Below are positions 19,277 to 27,890 of a DNA stretch of 64,000 bases, in pieces. The stretch is from Hyphomicrobiales bacterium (lineage in GTDB: Bacteria; Pseudomonadota; Alphaproteobacteria; Rhizobiales; Rhizobiaceae), in NCBI GenBank assembly GCA_900467685.1, contig UBQX01000010.1, positions 245,655 through 309,654 of the forward strand, written 5' to 3'. The notes beneath the pieces were generated by a model. That model had not been told where the DNA came from, did not search any database, and saw only the letters and a program-made list of their open reading frames with translations. The position numbers and the translations under genes are program-made. Position 1 is the first letter of the stretch. Each line of letters opens with the position of its first letter.

Positions 19277-20521
19277 CTATGCGGGCACCGCGATCGGCTG
19301 CACGGCAGCCGCATCTGCCGGTCGCCTGAGCGTCAAGGGGTCGATCACGACGTCATCGATGGGCGGGGCGATGGCCGACATCATCTGGTAGATTTCGTGC
19401 GGGGTGCGCGCACCCGAGTTGCGGTTGTTCAGATAGACCTTGCCATCCCTGATGCCGGAAAATGCGGCGTAGTTCCCCCGCAATTCGTCAAAGGTCGGAT
19501 TGAAGGCATGGGCATAGCGCCCGCCGTCCCATCGCGCGAAGGATGACCTGTAAAGGTCGGTGATGAAATCGAAATCCTCGCGGATTGGGAAGCGCGAGCA
19601 GTAATAGGCGCAGGACCGCGCGAAATTCTCCTGCCAGCCATCGATGGAAAAGCCGGCGCTATGCTTCACCCATTGCTGGGTTGCGAGGATCGAGGCGGGC
19701 ACACCCATGTCGCTGCCAAAGGGAAGCCCTTCCATCGTGGCGTCTTCGAAGAAGTTGCGTCCCGTCTCGGCAAAGAAGTTGGCGTTGGCCGAGCGGATAC
19801 GCTTGGTGTCGAAGATGACGGACGAGATCGCGAGCGGGCACACGCCATGAATGGAAAGCGGCCGCTGCCACAGGACGAAACGCGTGCCCAGGAGGACCGA
19901 CTTGAAGCTCGAATCGAAATCGACGGTCGGATGCTCGAAATAGCGATTGTTGAAGCGCGCCCGGATGCGCTCCACCAGCCGGCGCGACAGGGCCGAGTGG
20001 TAGATCGAGAAACCATGCGTCGGCGTCGTCGTTGCATCCGTCCAGAGATAGGCCCGGCGGATCAGCCATTCGCGGGGGACGTCGATGAAGTGATGCGTAA
20101 GGTCGAGCGCGATATTCGTGTCCGGCGCGCCCTCGCTGCCCGGCCAGGTGAAGCTCGCATAGGCCCAGCCGAAGGCTTCGACATCGGGCAGCATCAGTTC
20201 GACCTTCTTGAGCACCGAGGCAAGATCCGGATCGACATAATCGTCGTCGCCGATCACGGTCACCCAGTCGCCGGTCGAGGCCGCGACCGTGCGTTCCCAA
20301 TTGTCGACCATGGAATAGACCACGGGGCCGGGGGAGAGAAAGGTGACGCGCGGATCGTCCGCATGGGCACGCATGAAATCGGCCATGATGGAGGCATCGT
20401 CGGAATTGTCGGCAAAGACGAATTCGACATCGTCGCGCGAGCTTTCGAGAAGCGCGCGGATGGTCTCCTGAAACCAGATCTGCCGGTTGCGCGATGGCAC
20501 GCAAATGGAAAGCTTCGCCAT
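19277..20521 (-). CDS. Family 2 glycosyltransferase
   Basis: A 414-residue GT2 (GT-A fold) enzyme. It opens with LSICVPSRNRQIWFQETIRALL, has EFVFADNSDD and then the metal-binding GDDDYVDPDL. No membrane helix is evident, so it is probably cytosolic or peripherally bound, transferring a sugar to a surface glycan. It is convergent with the DUF1499 gene and downstream of the MBL hydrolase on the same strand. It lies outside the main polysaccharide cluster, so its acceptor is unclear. Confidence 0.8.
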   Translation of the reverse strand: MAKLSICVPSRNRQIWFQETIRALLESSRDDVEFVFADNSDDASIMADFMRAHADDPRVTFLSPGPVVYSMVDNWERTVAASTGDWVTVIGDDDYVDPDLASVLKKVELMLPDVEAFGWAYASFTWPGSEGAPDTNIALDLTHHFIDVPREWLIRRAYLWTDATTTPTHGFSIYHSALSRRLVERIRARFNNRYFEHPTVDFDSSFKSVLLGTRFVLWQRPLSIHGVCPLAISSVIFDTKRIRSANANFFAETGRNFFEDATMEGLPFGSDMGVPASILATQQWVKHSAGFSIDGWQENFARSCAYYCSRFPIREDFDFITDLYRSSFARWDGGRYAHAFNPTFDELRGNYAAFSGIRDGKVYLNNRNSGARTPHEIYQMMSAIAPPIDDVVIDPLTLRRPADAAAVQPIAVPA

Positions 20522-20592
20522 GGCCGGTCCCTTTTTCGAGAGAGCTTCATAGCGTCTCGCACTGGAGCCGGGCTTGCGGAATGGACGTTTGC

Positions 20593-21507
20593 TCAGCCGG
20601 GCGCGTAGATGCCGGCAAGCCGCGCCGGCCCGTCTGTCGTCACCAGCCCGCGCTCCGTCAGATCCTCCAGATGCGCCAGTACCGAGAGTGCCGCCGCCCC
20701 GTGCAGCCGCGGATCGGTCTCGCGATAGATGATCTTCACCATCTCCGGGATCGTCCTGTCCCCGGCCTTCACCCGCTCCAGAATGGCGCGTTCGCGCATC
20801 CGCCGATGGGTTCTAAGGCCCCGGCAGAAGGCGGCAGGCGACGTGACCGGTCCACCATGGCCGGGCAGATAGAGACGATCGTCACGCTGCAGCAGCCGCT
20901 CCAGGGATGCCATGAAATCCGCCATGGCCCCGTCGGGCGGTGCGACGATGGAGGTCGCCCAGGCCATGACATGATCGGCGGAAAAGACGATGCCGGTGCC
21001 CTCCAGCCCGAAGGCCATGTGGTTGGCGGCGTGGCCGGGGGTGGCGATACCGGACAGCGCCCAGCCGTCACCTTCGACGATGCTCCCATTTGCAAGGACG
21101 ATGTCGGGCACGAAATCCACATCCGAACTCTCGGCAAACGGGTTCGTCTCGCCATCATGCAGCGGCCGCGCCGCCCGATGCGGACCTTCCGCCACGATCA
21201 GCGCCCCAGTCGCTGCCTTCAGGCGGCGGGCAAGCGGCGAATGGTCCTTGTGGGTGTGGCTGACGGCAATATGCGTCACCTCGCGCCCCTCAAGCGCCCG
21301 CATCAGCGCCTGAAAATGCGCCTCGTCTTCCGGTCCGGGGTCGATCACGCAGACCGATCTCTCGCCGACAATGTAGCTGTTCGTGCCGTGAAAGGTGAAG
21401 GGCGACGGATTGTTGACCGTTAATCGCTGCACACGATGTGCTACATCGATGGCCGTGCCGTATGCGGGCAGAAATTCGATTTCAAACTTCGGAAGATCGT
21501 CGCTCAT
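20593..21507 (-). CDS. MBL-fold metallohydrolase
   Basis: A 304-residue metallo-beta-lactamase-fold hydrolase. The metal motif HTHKDH appears in AVSHTHKDHSPLARRL, with further ligands in GHAANHMAF and LPGHGGP. A winged-helix-like C-terminal domain with the LAHLEDLTERGLV region is common in the LACTB2-like branch. It is probably a cytosolic thioesterase or hydrolase of unknown substrate. The start is followed by LPKFEIEFLPAYG. Confidence 0.85.
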   Translation of the reverse strand: MSDDLPKFEIEFLPAYGTAIDVAHRVQRLTVNNPSPFTFHGTNSYIVGERSVCVIDPGPEDEAHFQALMRALEGREVTHIAVSHTHKDHSPLARRLKAATGALIVAEGPHRAARPLHDGETNPFAESSDVDFVPDIVLANGSIVEGDGWALSGIATPGHAANHMAFGLEGTGIVFSADHVMAWATSIVAPPDGAMADFMASLERLLQRDDRLYLPGHGGPVTSPAAFCRGLRTHRRMRERAILERVKAGDRTIPEMVKIIYRETDPRLHGAAALSVLAHLEDLTERGLVTTDGPARLAGIYAPG

Positions 21508-21695
21508 GCCCCCTTATAGACGATTTCCCCCGCCCGAAAACCCTTGCTCGCCGCGTCGATCTCGAGATCGCATTTATCCACGAATATGCGTTGCCGTGCA
21601 GCGCACTTCTTGCTAAGAGCCCTTCCGCAAACGCAAGTTTCGCGCCTCTCGGACCGGCCCCTGGCCACCCCGAAGCCACAGGCGGAAACAGGCAT

Positions 21696-21770
21696 TGGGG
21701 CGTCGCCAAGCGGTAAGGCACCGGTTTTTGGTACCGGCATTCCCAGGTTCGAATCCTGGCGCCCCAGCCA
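21696..21770 (+). tRNA. tRNA-Gln (anticodon TTG)
   Basis: The sequence folds as a tRNA: acceptor stem TGGGGCG with CGCCCCA, a D arm containing AAGCGGTAAGG, anticodon stem CCGGT with ACCGG around loop TTTTGGT (anticodon TTG at 21728-21730), and a T arm CCAGG-TTCGAAT-CCTGG. The discriminator is G and the 3' CCA is encoded. Confidence 0.97.
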
Positions 21771-22280
21771 CGCTCGTAGTGTCCATACTCCACGGACTTG
21801 GCTGAGCCTCTCGAGAAGCCGAAATTCATCCTGTCCTTGCCATTGCGACGAACACGGCGACCGACAGGCGGAGCATTTTTCTGTTGATACAACAATGAAC
21901 ACGCGACGAAGGGATGAGACTGCCACGCCTAGATTTGCCTCGCGTGGCCCGGATGACGGCCTGGTTGGATGGGACGCCGAACAGATGACGGCAAAGGACG
22001 CGCTTGCCGCCTCATCCACGAGATGACTCGACATTTCGGCGTAACCGCTGCAAACCCGATGCAGGTCACCATGCCTTGCCGGTTTTTTTGTCTTTGTGGC
22101 TGTCCCATTCTTCATCTCCGACGGGGCGGGATCGACGCGAACGAGCGGTTAGAGCGCTGGCCGGTCTCCGATCCGTTGAGTTCCTATATTGGCTGCTGGA
22201 AACCTTAAACTAACGATCCGTCTCCATACTGTCAGTCAATTGGATCCATGATGGGCCCAGGCAAGTGAACGAGGCCGGAG
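21771..22280. other. Gene-poor stretch after tRNA-Gln
   Basis: About 510 bases between tRNA-Gln and the diguanylate cyclase gene. Short ORFs occur on both strands but have no recognisable motif or convincing ribosome site. No integrase, second tRNA end or insertion sequence is visible. It probably carries the promoter of the GGDEF gene near its right end. Confidence 0.5.
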
Positions 22281-23246
22281 ATGACTTTTGAACTCATTGA
22301 ACGTGGCACAACCGGCGAGATCACCGCAGGTAATTTGTCCAGTGTTGAGCAGTTTCGACGTATCCAGGACCTGTTCGACAGGACCTTCAAGGCTTCACGG
22401 GTGGGTATCTGGGTTTGCACCCTTCCCGAGGAGAAATTGACCTGGACTGACACCGTCTTTGAGCTCTTCGATCTGGATCCGCAATCGCTGCTCTGTCGCC
22501 GTGATATTGTTTCGCTCTATACGCAGGCCTCGCGCGAAGAGCTCGGGAAACTCCGGTCGGACGCAATCAAGCACGGAGATGGCTTTACGCTCGATGCAGA
22601 GATTGTGACCGCCAAGGGCAACAGACGCTGGATCCGGATCACCGCGATCGTCGAGCGTGTCGATGGTGTTGCAACACGCCTGTTTGGCATGAAACAGGAT
22701 ATCACCTCGGAAAAATCGATGTTCGAGCAAATCCGCCGTGCGGCGGAGATGGATCCCCTCACGGGGCTAGCTTCGCGTGCAAGGTTTGAGAGCATCTTCG
22801 CCGAGGTGTCTGTGCCCGTGGACGCGCCGCCCCATGGCCTTCTTTTGATTGATTTGGATGGCTTCAAGGCTGTCAATGACAGTCTTGGGCATCAGGCGGG
22901 TGATGAATGTCTGGCCATGGCGGCTCAAAAAATCCGGAAGGCTTTGCCTGATGCCAGCTTGGTGGCCCGCCTCGGCGGCGACGAGTTTGCTGTGCTTCAT
23001 GCGTGCGAATCCATCGAGTCTCTGCAGGCCATCGGTAATCGCACGGTTGACGTCCTTGAGTACTGGTGGGGGAGTGGTTCAGACAAGCTGAAACTGAGCG
23101 CTTCGGTCGGGGCGGCATTGATAGACGGCGGCGCCGCCGCGAAAGATGTCTTCTCCCGAGCCGACAAGGCGCTTTACAAGGCCAAGGCGGAAGGCAAGGC
23201 AAGGCTGCAGATCGCCTCAGATGTTGATATCACGAAGGCTGCATGA
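22281..23246 (+). CDS. PAS-GGDEF diguanylate cyclase
   Basis: A 321-residue soluble protein: an N-terminal PAS domain (about 35-145, ending GVATRLFGMKQDITSEK) and a GGDEF domain with DPLTGLASRARF, LIDLDGFKAVNDSLGH and the active site RLGGDEF. It should make cyclic di-GMP in response to a signal sensed by PAS. No membrane helix is present. The product-inhibition I-site (RxxD) is absent, since Pro and Ser occupy the two expected positions. It lies upstream of an ABC exporter and may tune surface polysaccharide. Confidence 0.88.
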   Translation: MTFELIERGTTGEITAGNLSSVEQFRRIQDLFDRTFKASRVGIWVCTLPEEKLTWTDTVFELFDLDPQSLLCRRDIVSLYTQASREELGKLRSDAIKHGDGFTLDAEIVTAKGNRRWIRITAIVERVDGVATRLFGMKQDITSEKSMFEQIRRAAEMDPLTGLASRARFESIFAEVSVPVDAPPHGLLLIDLDGFKAVNDSLGHQAGDECLAMAAQKIRKALPDASLVARLGGDEFAVLHACESIESLQAIGNRTVDVLEYWWGSGSDKLKLSASVGAALIDGGAAAKDVFSRADKALYKAKAEGKARLQIASDVDITKAA

Positions 23247-23378
23247 TGGGTGGCCCGCACCGACCTGTCCGAAGGATTGTCCGCGTAGCAAAACCCTTGC
23301 TTTTTGGCGGCTTGAAGTCCAAATAGGCGCGATATTCGAGCCCGGTCAAGAGAAGTCTCCGGGCGTGGGCATTGACGA

Positions 23379-23390
23379 AAAGACGTCTTT
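23379..23390. promoter_or_regulatory. Palindrome AAAGACGTCTTT upstream of the ABC exporter
   Basis: A perfect 12-base palindrome in the 170-base gap before the exporter gene, about 28 bases from its start codon. Its core AAGACGTCTT recurs in a longer palindrome at 62398-62413 upstream of the wbpA homologue, so both may bind the same regulator. Confidence 0.35.
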
Positions 23391-23417
23391 GGCCCGATCA
23401 AAAGGCACACCTCATCC

Positions 23418-25202
23418 ATGCTGGACAAGTTCATCTCCCGCACCAACAAGACGCTTGTTGCGCGCCTGCTTTCCGAAAACTTCAAGAAGCAGGCACCATG
23501 GTACGGCATCGCGATCGCCTCCATGCTCGTCGTTGCCGCCATGACTTCGGCCAGTGCCTGGATCATGCGCGACATCGTGAACGAGACCGTGGTTTCGCGC
23601 GATCTTAACCGCGTCTTCGTGATCGCCATCGCGGTTGCCGCGATCTTTGCCATCAAGGGTGTCGCGACCTATATCCAGTCGGTCTTCCTGTCGCGCGCCG
23701 GGAACAACATCATTGCCGAAACACAGAAGAAGCTCTTCCGCAGCGTGCTCAACCAGAGCCTCGGCTTCTATTCCAAGTTTGCCTCGTCAGAACTGCTGAT
23801 GCGCATCACCAACAATGCGCAGGCCGCTCGCAATGTCATGGACCTGATCGTGACGTCCTTCGTGCGCGATCTCTTCTCGCTCCTCGGCCTCATCGCCGTG
23901 ATGGTCATCCAGCAGCCCTCGCTGTCGCTGATCTCCGCAGTCATCGGTCCTGCCGCCATCTTCGGCGTGCGCCGCCTGTCGAAGAAGGTGCGCAAGATCA
24001 TGGAGCAGGAAATGGTGTCGCTCGGCGGCATCATCCGGAATGTCCAGGAAACCTCCTCCGGCATCAAGGTCGTCAAGGCTTTCGGCCTGGAAGAGTTCAT
24101 GGGGCAGCGCATGGACCGCTATGTCGAGGATGTCGAGGCGCGCTCGAATGCGATTGCCAAGCTGGAGGCTGCCTCCAGCCCGATCATGGAAACGCTGTCC
24201 GGTTTTGCGATCGCTGCCGTGGTCGCCCTTTCCGGCGTCTGGGTGCTGCAGAAGGGCAATACGCCGGGGGAGCTCATGTCATTCGTGACGGCGCTTTTGC
24301 TTGCCTACGAGCCGGCCAAGCGTCTCGCCCGCGTGCGCATCAATCTGGAATCCGGCCTTGTCGGCGTGCGTCTCATGTATGAACTGGCCGATCACCCGGT
24401 CGAACTCACCGAGCGCCCCGATGCGAAGGACCTCGTCGGGGGTCCCGGCGAAATCCGCTTCCACGACGTCGATTTCGGTTACCGCGAGGGGCAGGGCCTG
24501 TTCCGTAAGCTCAACATCACCTTCCCGGCGGGCAAGACGACGGCACTCGTCGGCCCTTCCGGTGGTGGCAAGTCCTCGATCATCAATCTCGTGATGCGGC
24601 TCTACGATCCCGAAAGCGGTTCCGTGACCATCGACGGACAGGACCTGAAAACAGTGACCTTCCGGTCACTGCGCGAACGCATGTCCTATGTGGGCCAGGA
24701 TACGTTCCTCTTCTCGGGCTCCATCCGCCACAATATCGCGCTGGGCCGCGAGGGCGCGACGGACGATGAAATCATCGCCGCCGCCAAAGCCGCCAACGCG
24801 CATGATTTCATCATGGCGCTGCCGGGCGGCTACGATTGCGATACGGGCGAAAACGGCGGCAACCTGTCCGGCGGCCAGAAACAGCGCATCGCCATTGCCC
24901 GCGCCATGCTCCGCGACGCCGAAATCCTGATCCTCGATGAAGCGACAAGCGCGCTCGATTCCGATTCCGAGGCGCAGATTCGTGATGCGCTGGCGCGGCT
25001 GACGACCGGCCGCACGACGATCACGATCGCGCACCGCCTTTCGACAGTCACGACCGCCCACAATGTCGTTGTCATGGAAAACGGTGCAGTGGCCGAGCAG
25101 GGCGAACTTGGCCGCCTCTTGTCGCATGACGGCCCGTTCAAGCGGCTTTACGAGCTGCAACTGCTGCCGGGCAGGGAGAGCTTCGAAGGCGCTGCGGAGT
25201 AG
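23418..25202 (+). CDS. MsbA-type ABC exporter (fused permease-ATPase)
   Basis: A 594-residue half-transporter that should work as a homodimer in the inner membrane. The N-terminal half has about six helices and the C-terminal half is an ATPase with Walker A GPSGGGKSS, signature LSGGQKQ, Walker B ILILDEATSALD and the switch His in IAHRLS. MsbA-like members flip lipid A, lipid-linked glycans or peptides. Proximity to the polysaccharide cluster suggests a lipid or glycan substrate but does not prove it. A strong terminator follows. Confidence 0.85.
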   Translation: MLDKFISRTNKTLVARLLSENFKKQAPWYGIAIASMLVVAAMTSASAWIMRDIVNETVVSRDLNRVFVIAIAVAAIFAIKGVATYIQSVFLSRAGNNIIAETQKKLFRSVLNQSLGFYSKFASSELLMRITNNAQAARNVMDLIVTSFVRDLFSLLGLIAVMVIQQPSLSLISAVIGPAAIFGVRRLSKKVRKIMEQEMVSLGGIIRNVQETSSGIKVVKAFGLEEFMGQRMDRYVEDVEARSNAIAKLEAASSPIMETLSGFAIAAVVALSGVWVLQKGNTPGELMSFVTALLLAYEPAKRLARVRINLESGLVGVRLMYELADHPVELTERPDAKDLVGGPGEIRFHDVDFGYREGQGLFRKLNITFPAGKTTALVGPSGGGKSSIINLVMRLYDPESGSVTIDGQDLKTVTFRSLRERMSYVGQDTFLFSGSIRHNIALGREGATDDEIIAAAKAANAHDFIMALPGGYDCDTGENGGNLSGGQKQRIAIARAMLRDAEILILDEATSALDSDSEAQIRDALARLTTGRTTITIAHRLSTVTTAHNVVVMENGAVAEQGELGRLLSHDGPFKRLYELQLLPGRESFEGAAE

Positions 25203-25245
25203 GACAAACCTGCCGCGGGACCGAACAGTAAGGTTCAAAAAGCAG

Positions 25246-25284
25246 AAGGACGCAGTCGGAACCAGACCACCTGCGTCCTTTTTC
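25246..25284 (+). terminator. Rho-independent terminator after the ABC exporter
   Basis: AAGGACGCAG (25246-25255) pairs perfectly with CTGCGTCCTT (25271-25280), followed by TTT. It separates the exporter from the convergent polysaccharide cluster. Confidence 0.85.
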
Positions 25285-25349
25285 TATTCTTCACCCAGAG
25301 CCCGTTGCGGCGAAGGGAGACCCCGGCCCCCGGGCGCTGTTGCTCTTGC

Positions 25350-26564
25350 CTATGCGGCGCGGCTTCCAGTTGCCGCGGCCTGCGACAAGACCTCGTGAAT
25401 GGTCCGGCAGGTAGCCTGGATATTCTCTTCGGTCAGGGTGGGGTGCACGAGGAACATCATGCTTGTTTCACCCAGCACGCGTGCGGTCGGAAGCCGATGC
25501 TCGGGACGCCAGCCGGTGTTGTCGAAGGCCTTCTCCAGATAGACCTCCGAGCACGAACCCTCGTAGGCGGGAACGCCCTTTCGGTTGATCTCCTCGAGGA
25601 TCTTGCTCCGGGTCCAGCCCTCTGCCAGGTTCTCGGGCCGGATATAGCAGTAGAACTTATAGTAGGCGTGACGGCTTCCGTTGTCGCCGGGGCTCATTTC
25701 CGGGAGCCTGATGAGCCCGCCGTTGCCGGAGAACGGCCGCAGGGCATCGGCGACGCGCAACGCGTGATGGGTGCGCGCGGCAGTCCAGTCAGGCAGGCGA
25801 CGCATCTGGATGCGACCTATGACAGCCTGCATCTCCAGCATGCGCCAGTTCGTGCCGAAGCTTTCGTGAAGCCAACGGAAACCCGGCGGGTGCTGGCGGT
25901 TATAGACGGCATCATAGGACTTGCCATGATCCTTGAAGGACCACATGCGCGACCACCATTCCGCATTGTCGGTCGTCACCATTCCGCCTTCGCCGCCGGT
26001 CGTGACGATCTTGTCCTGACAGAAGGACCATGCACCGATATGTCCGATGCTGCCAACGTTGCGGCCCTTGTACTGCGCTCCGTGGGCCTGGGCACAATCT
26101 TCGATCACGTAGAAACCGTGCTCCCGCGCCAGATCCATGATCGGATCCATGTCACAGGGCCACCCAGCCAGGTGCACGCATATGACGGCCTTGGTGCGGG
26201 CAGACAGGACCTTGCGGATTGTCTCCGCCGAGAGGTTGCCGCTATCGGCGTCGACATCAGCAAAAACCGGAGTTGCCCCGGCATTGACCACGCAAGACAC
26301 GGAAGCCAGGAAGGTGCGCGGCGTAACGATGACTTCGTCGCCCGGACCGACATCGAGAGCCTTGAGAGCCACATCGAGGGCCACGGTGCCGTTTGCCAGT
26401 GCGACCGCGTGTTTGGTCCCGCACCAGTCGGCAAATTCGCGTTCGAACTGACGGGTCTCGGTCCCGGTCCAGTAGTTGACCTTGTTCGACAGTACGACGT
26501 CGCGCACGGCGTCGGCCTCTTCAGGCGTGAAACTCGGCCAGGGGGCAAACGGCGTGTTGAGCAC
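25350..26564 (-). CDS. DegT/DnrJ/EryC1/StrS-family sugar aminotransferase (PglE-like)
   Basis: A 404-residue PLP enzyme of nucleotide-sugar metabolism. The PLP lysine lies in AWSFCQDKIVTTGGEGGMV, and VALANGTVALDVAL and VIEDCAQAHGAQY are family motifs. A GTG start at VLNTPFAPWPSF, preceded by AAAGGAAA, begins one base after the stop of the upstream acetyltransferase and removes an otherwise large overlap. With the following PglD-like and PglC-like genes it suggests a 4-amino-4,6-dideoxy sugar such as bacillosamine. The matching 4,6-dehydratase is not in this window. It is the last gene of the long minus-strand cluster. Confidence 0.85.
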   Translation of the reverse strand: MLNTPFAPWPSFTPEEADAVRDVVLSNKVNYWTGTETRQFEREFADWCGTKHAVALANGTVALDVALKALDVGPGDEVIVTPRTFLASVSCVVNAGATPVFADVDADSGNLSAETIRKVLSARTKAVICVHLAGWPCDMDPIMDLAREHGFYVIEDCAQAHGAQYKGRNVGSIGHIGAWSFCQDKIVTTGGEGGMVTTDNAEWWSRMWSFKDHGKSYDAVYNRQHPPGFRWLHESFGTNWRMLEMQAVIGRIQMRRLPDWTAARTHHALRVADALRPFSGNGGLIRLPEMSPGDNGSRHAYYKFYCYIRPENLAEGWTRSKILEEINRKGVPAYEGSCSEVYLEKAFDNTGWRPEHRLPTARVLGETSMMFLVHPTLTEENIQATCRTIHEVLSQAAATGSRAA

Positions 26565-26565
26565 T

Positions 26566-27231
26566 TCAGTTTCCTTTTCGTTGAAGGGGGCGAGCCGGAT
26601 TTCCGACGACCGTGACACCGGGGGGAACATCGCGCGTCACGACAGCTCCCATTCCGACCGTGGCACCGCGACCGATGATCAGGGGAGCGCCCGGCCGTCC
26701 TTGCTTTATCACGGCGCCGGACCCGATATACGCGTGATCGTGGATATGTATGTTGCCGTTGCACTTCGCGGCCGGCCCGAACGTGACAAAGTCGCCGATG
26801 ACGCAGTCGTGTTCAACATAGGAATAGAGATTGGCGTGGAAATGACGCCCAATCCGGATGTTGGACGTCAGGGTCACGAACGGCGACAGGATTGCACCCT
26901 CGCCAACAATGACATCATCCATGATGACGACATTTTCCGCCTGGACCGAAAAAGAGCCGATGCCCGCGGCGTCGAGCTTGGCTGCCAGGGCTTGCCGAAC
27001 CGTGCCGGACGCGATTGCCAGGCAGACCAGCTTTTCTCTCTCGGGGCGGGCCCGGAAGGCGTCGAAAGTCAGCACCTGATGTCCGTTGACCACGGGAGAG
27101 GCGGGAACATCATCGATGAAAACGAGCTGCTCGGGCGCCACGCCGCGTGCAGCCAGCCGGGACGCGGCCAGAGGCATGACGCCTCGTCCGCAACCGCTCG
27201 CTCCGTAAATCCCGTAGAGCGTGTCGTTCAT
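26566..27231 (-). CDS. PglD/NeuD-like sugar O/N-acetyltransferase
   Basis: A 221-residue acetyltransferase. A Rossmann-like N-terminus (GIYGASGCGRGVMPLA) is followed by a left-handed beta-helix of hexapeptide repeats with the acceptor-site YVEHDCVIGDF and a GNPARPL end. Such enzymes acetylate a UDP-amino sugar, as PglD does on UDP-4-amino bacillosamine precursor. The start at MNDTLYG overlaps the sugar-transferase stop (ATGA), indicating coupling. It sits between PglC-like and PglE-like genes. Confidence 0.85.
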   Translation of the reverse strand: MNDTLYGIYGASGCGRGVMPLAASRLAARGVAPEQLVFIDDVPASPVVNGHQVLTFDAFRARPEREKLVCLAIASGTVRQALAAKLDAAGIGSFSVQAENVVIMDDVIVGEGAILSPFVTLTSNIRIGRHFHANLYSYVEHDCVIGDFVTFGPAAKCNGNIHIHDHAYIGSGAVIKQGRPGAPLIIGRGATVGMGAVVTRDVPPGVTVVGNPARPLQRKGN

Positions 27232-27833
27232 GTCCGCTGCCCGCCGGAAGTTCCGGTGAACTTCGTCATCGTGTCCTGTCCGGGCTCGCTGATTCCCTCT
27301 CGCTTGATGACTTTCCGCACGGTCAGCCAAAGGATGCGCAAGTCGAGAAGCAGCGAACGATTCTCGATGTACCAGACGTCGAGCTTGAACCTTTCTTCCC
27401 ATGACACCGTATTGCGCCCATTCACCTGCGCCCAGCCGGTTATACCCGGTCTCGCCTCATGGCGACGCATCTGAAAATTGGTATAGAGGGGAAGATATTC
27501 CATGAGCAGCGGACGTGGCCCCACGAGGCTCATGTCGCCTTTGAGAACATTCCAGAGCGCGGGCAATTCATCCAGGCTGCTGGAACGGAGAAACCGCCCG
27601 AACGGGGTCAGCCGCACGGAATCGGGCAGCAGGTTTCCATTGCTGTCGACGGCATTGGTCATCGACCGGAATTTCAGCATCTCGAACGGCTTGCCATGAA
27701 GGCCCGGACGCACCTGGCGAAACAGCACCGGCGACCCGAGCCTGGTTCCCACCAGAATCGCGACAACCAAAAGAACAGGCGACAGAACGACCAGCGCCAG
27801 CAGGGAGAGCGTGAAATCCAGAATGCGTTTCAA
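27228..27833 (-). CDS. Initiating sugar-phosphate transferase (PglC/WcaJ family)
   Basis: A 201-residue monotopic phosphoglycosyl transferase that loads a sugar-1-phosphate onto undecaprenyl phosphate at the inner membrane. The N-terminal membrane helix (LDFTLSLLALVVLSPVLLVV) is followed by FRQVRPGLHGKPFEMLKFRSM, SLDELPALWNVLKGDMSLVGPRP and RPGITGWAQVNGRN, all family hallmarks. The short length, without the extra membrane part of WcaJ, favours the PglC group. It probably starts each repeat unit made by this cluster. Confidence 0.9.
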   Translation of the reverse strand: MKRILDFTLSLLALVVLSPVLLVVAILVGTRLGSPVLFRQVRPGLHGKPFEMLKFRSMTNAVDSNGNLLPDSVRLTPFGRFLRSSSLDELPALWNVLKGDMSLVGPRPLLMEYLPLYTNFQMRRHEARPGITGWAQVNGRNTVSWEERFKLDVWYIENRSLLLDLRILWLTVRKVIKREGISEPGQDTMTKFTGTSGGQRT

Positions 27834-27890
27834 GGCTTGACCAATGCAACATCTGCGGAGACGAGGTTATAGAGCGCCGTATAGACCAAT

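Noticed and set aside
21696-22280. Genomic island inserted at tRNA-Gln
   Set aside because: No integrase, direct repeat of the tRNA end or foreign gene block follows; the next genes are a GGDEF protein and an ABC exporter.
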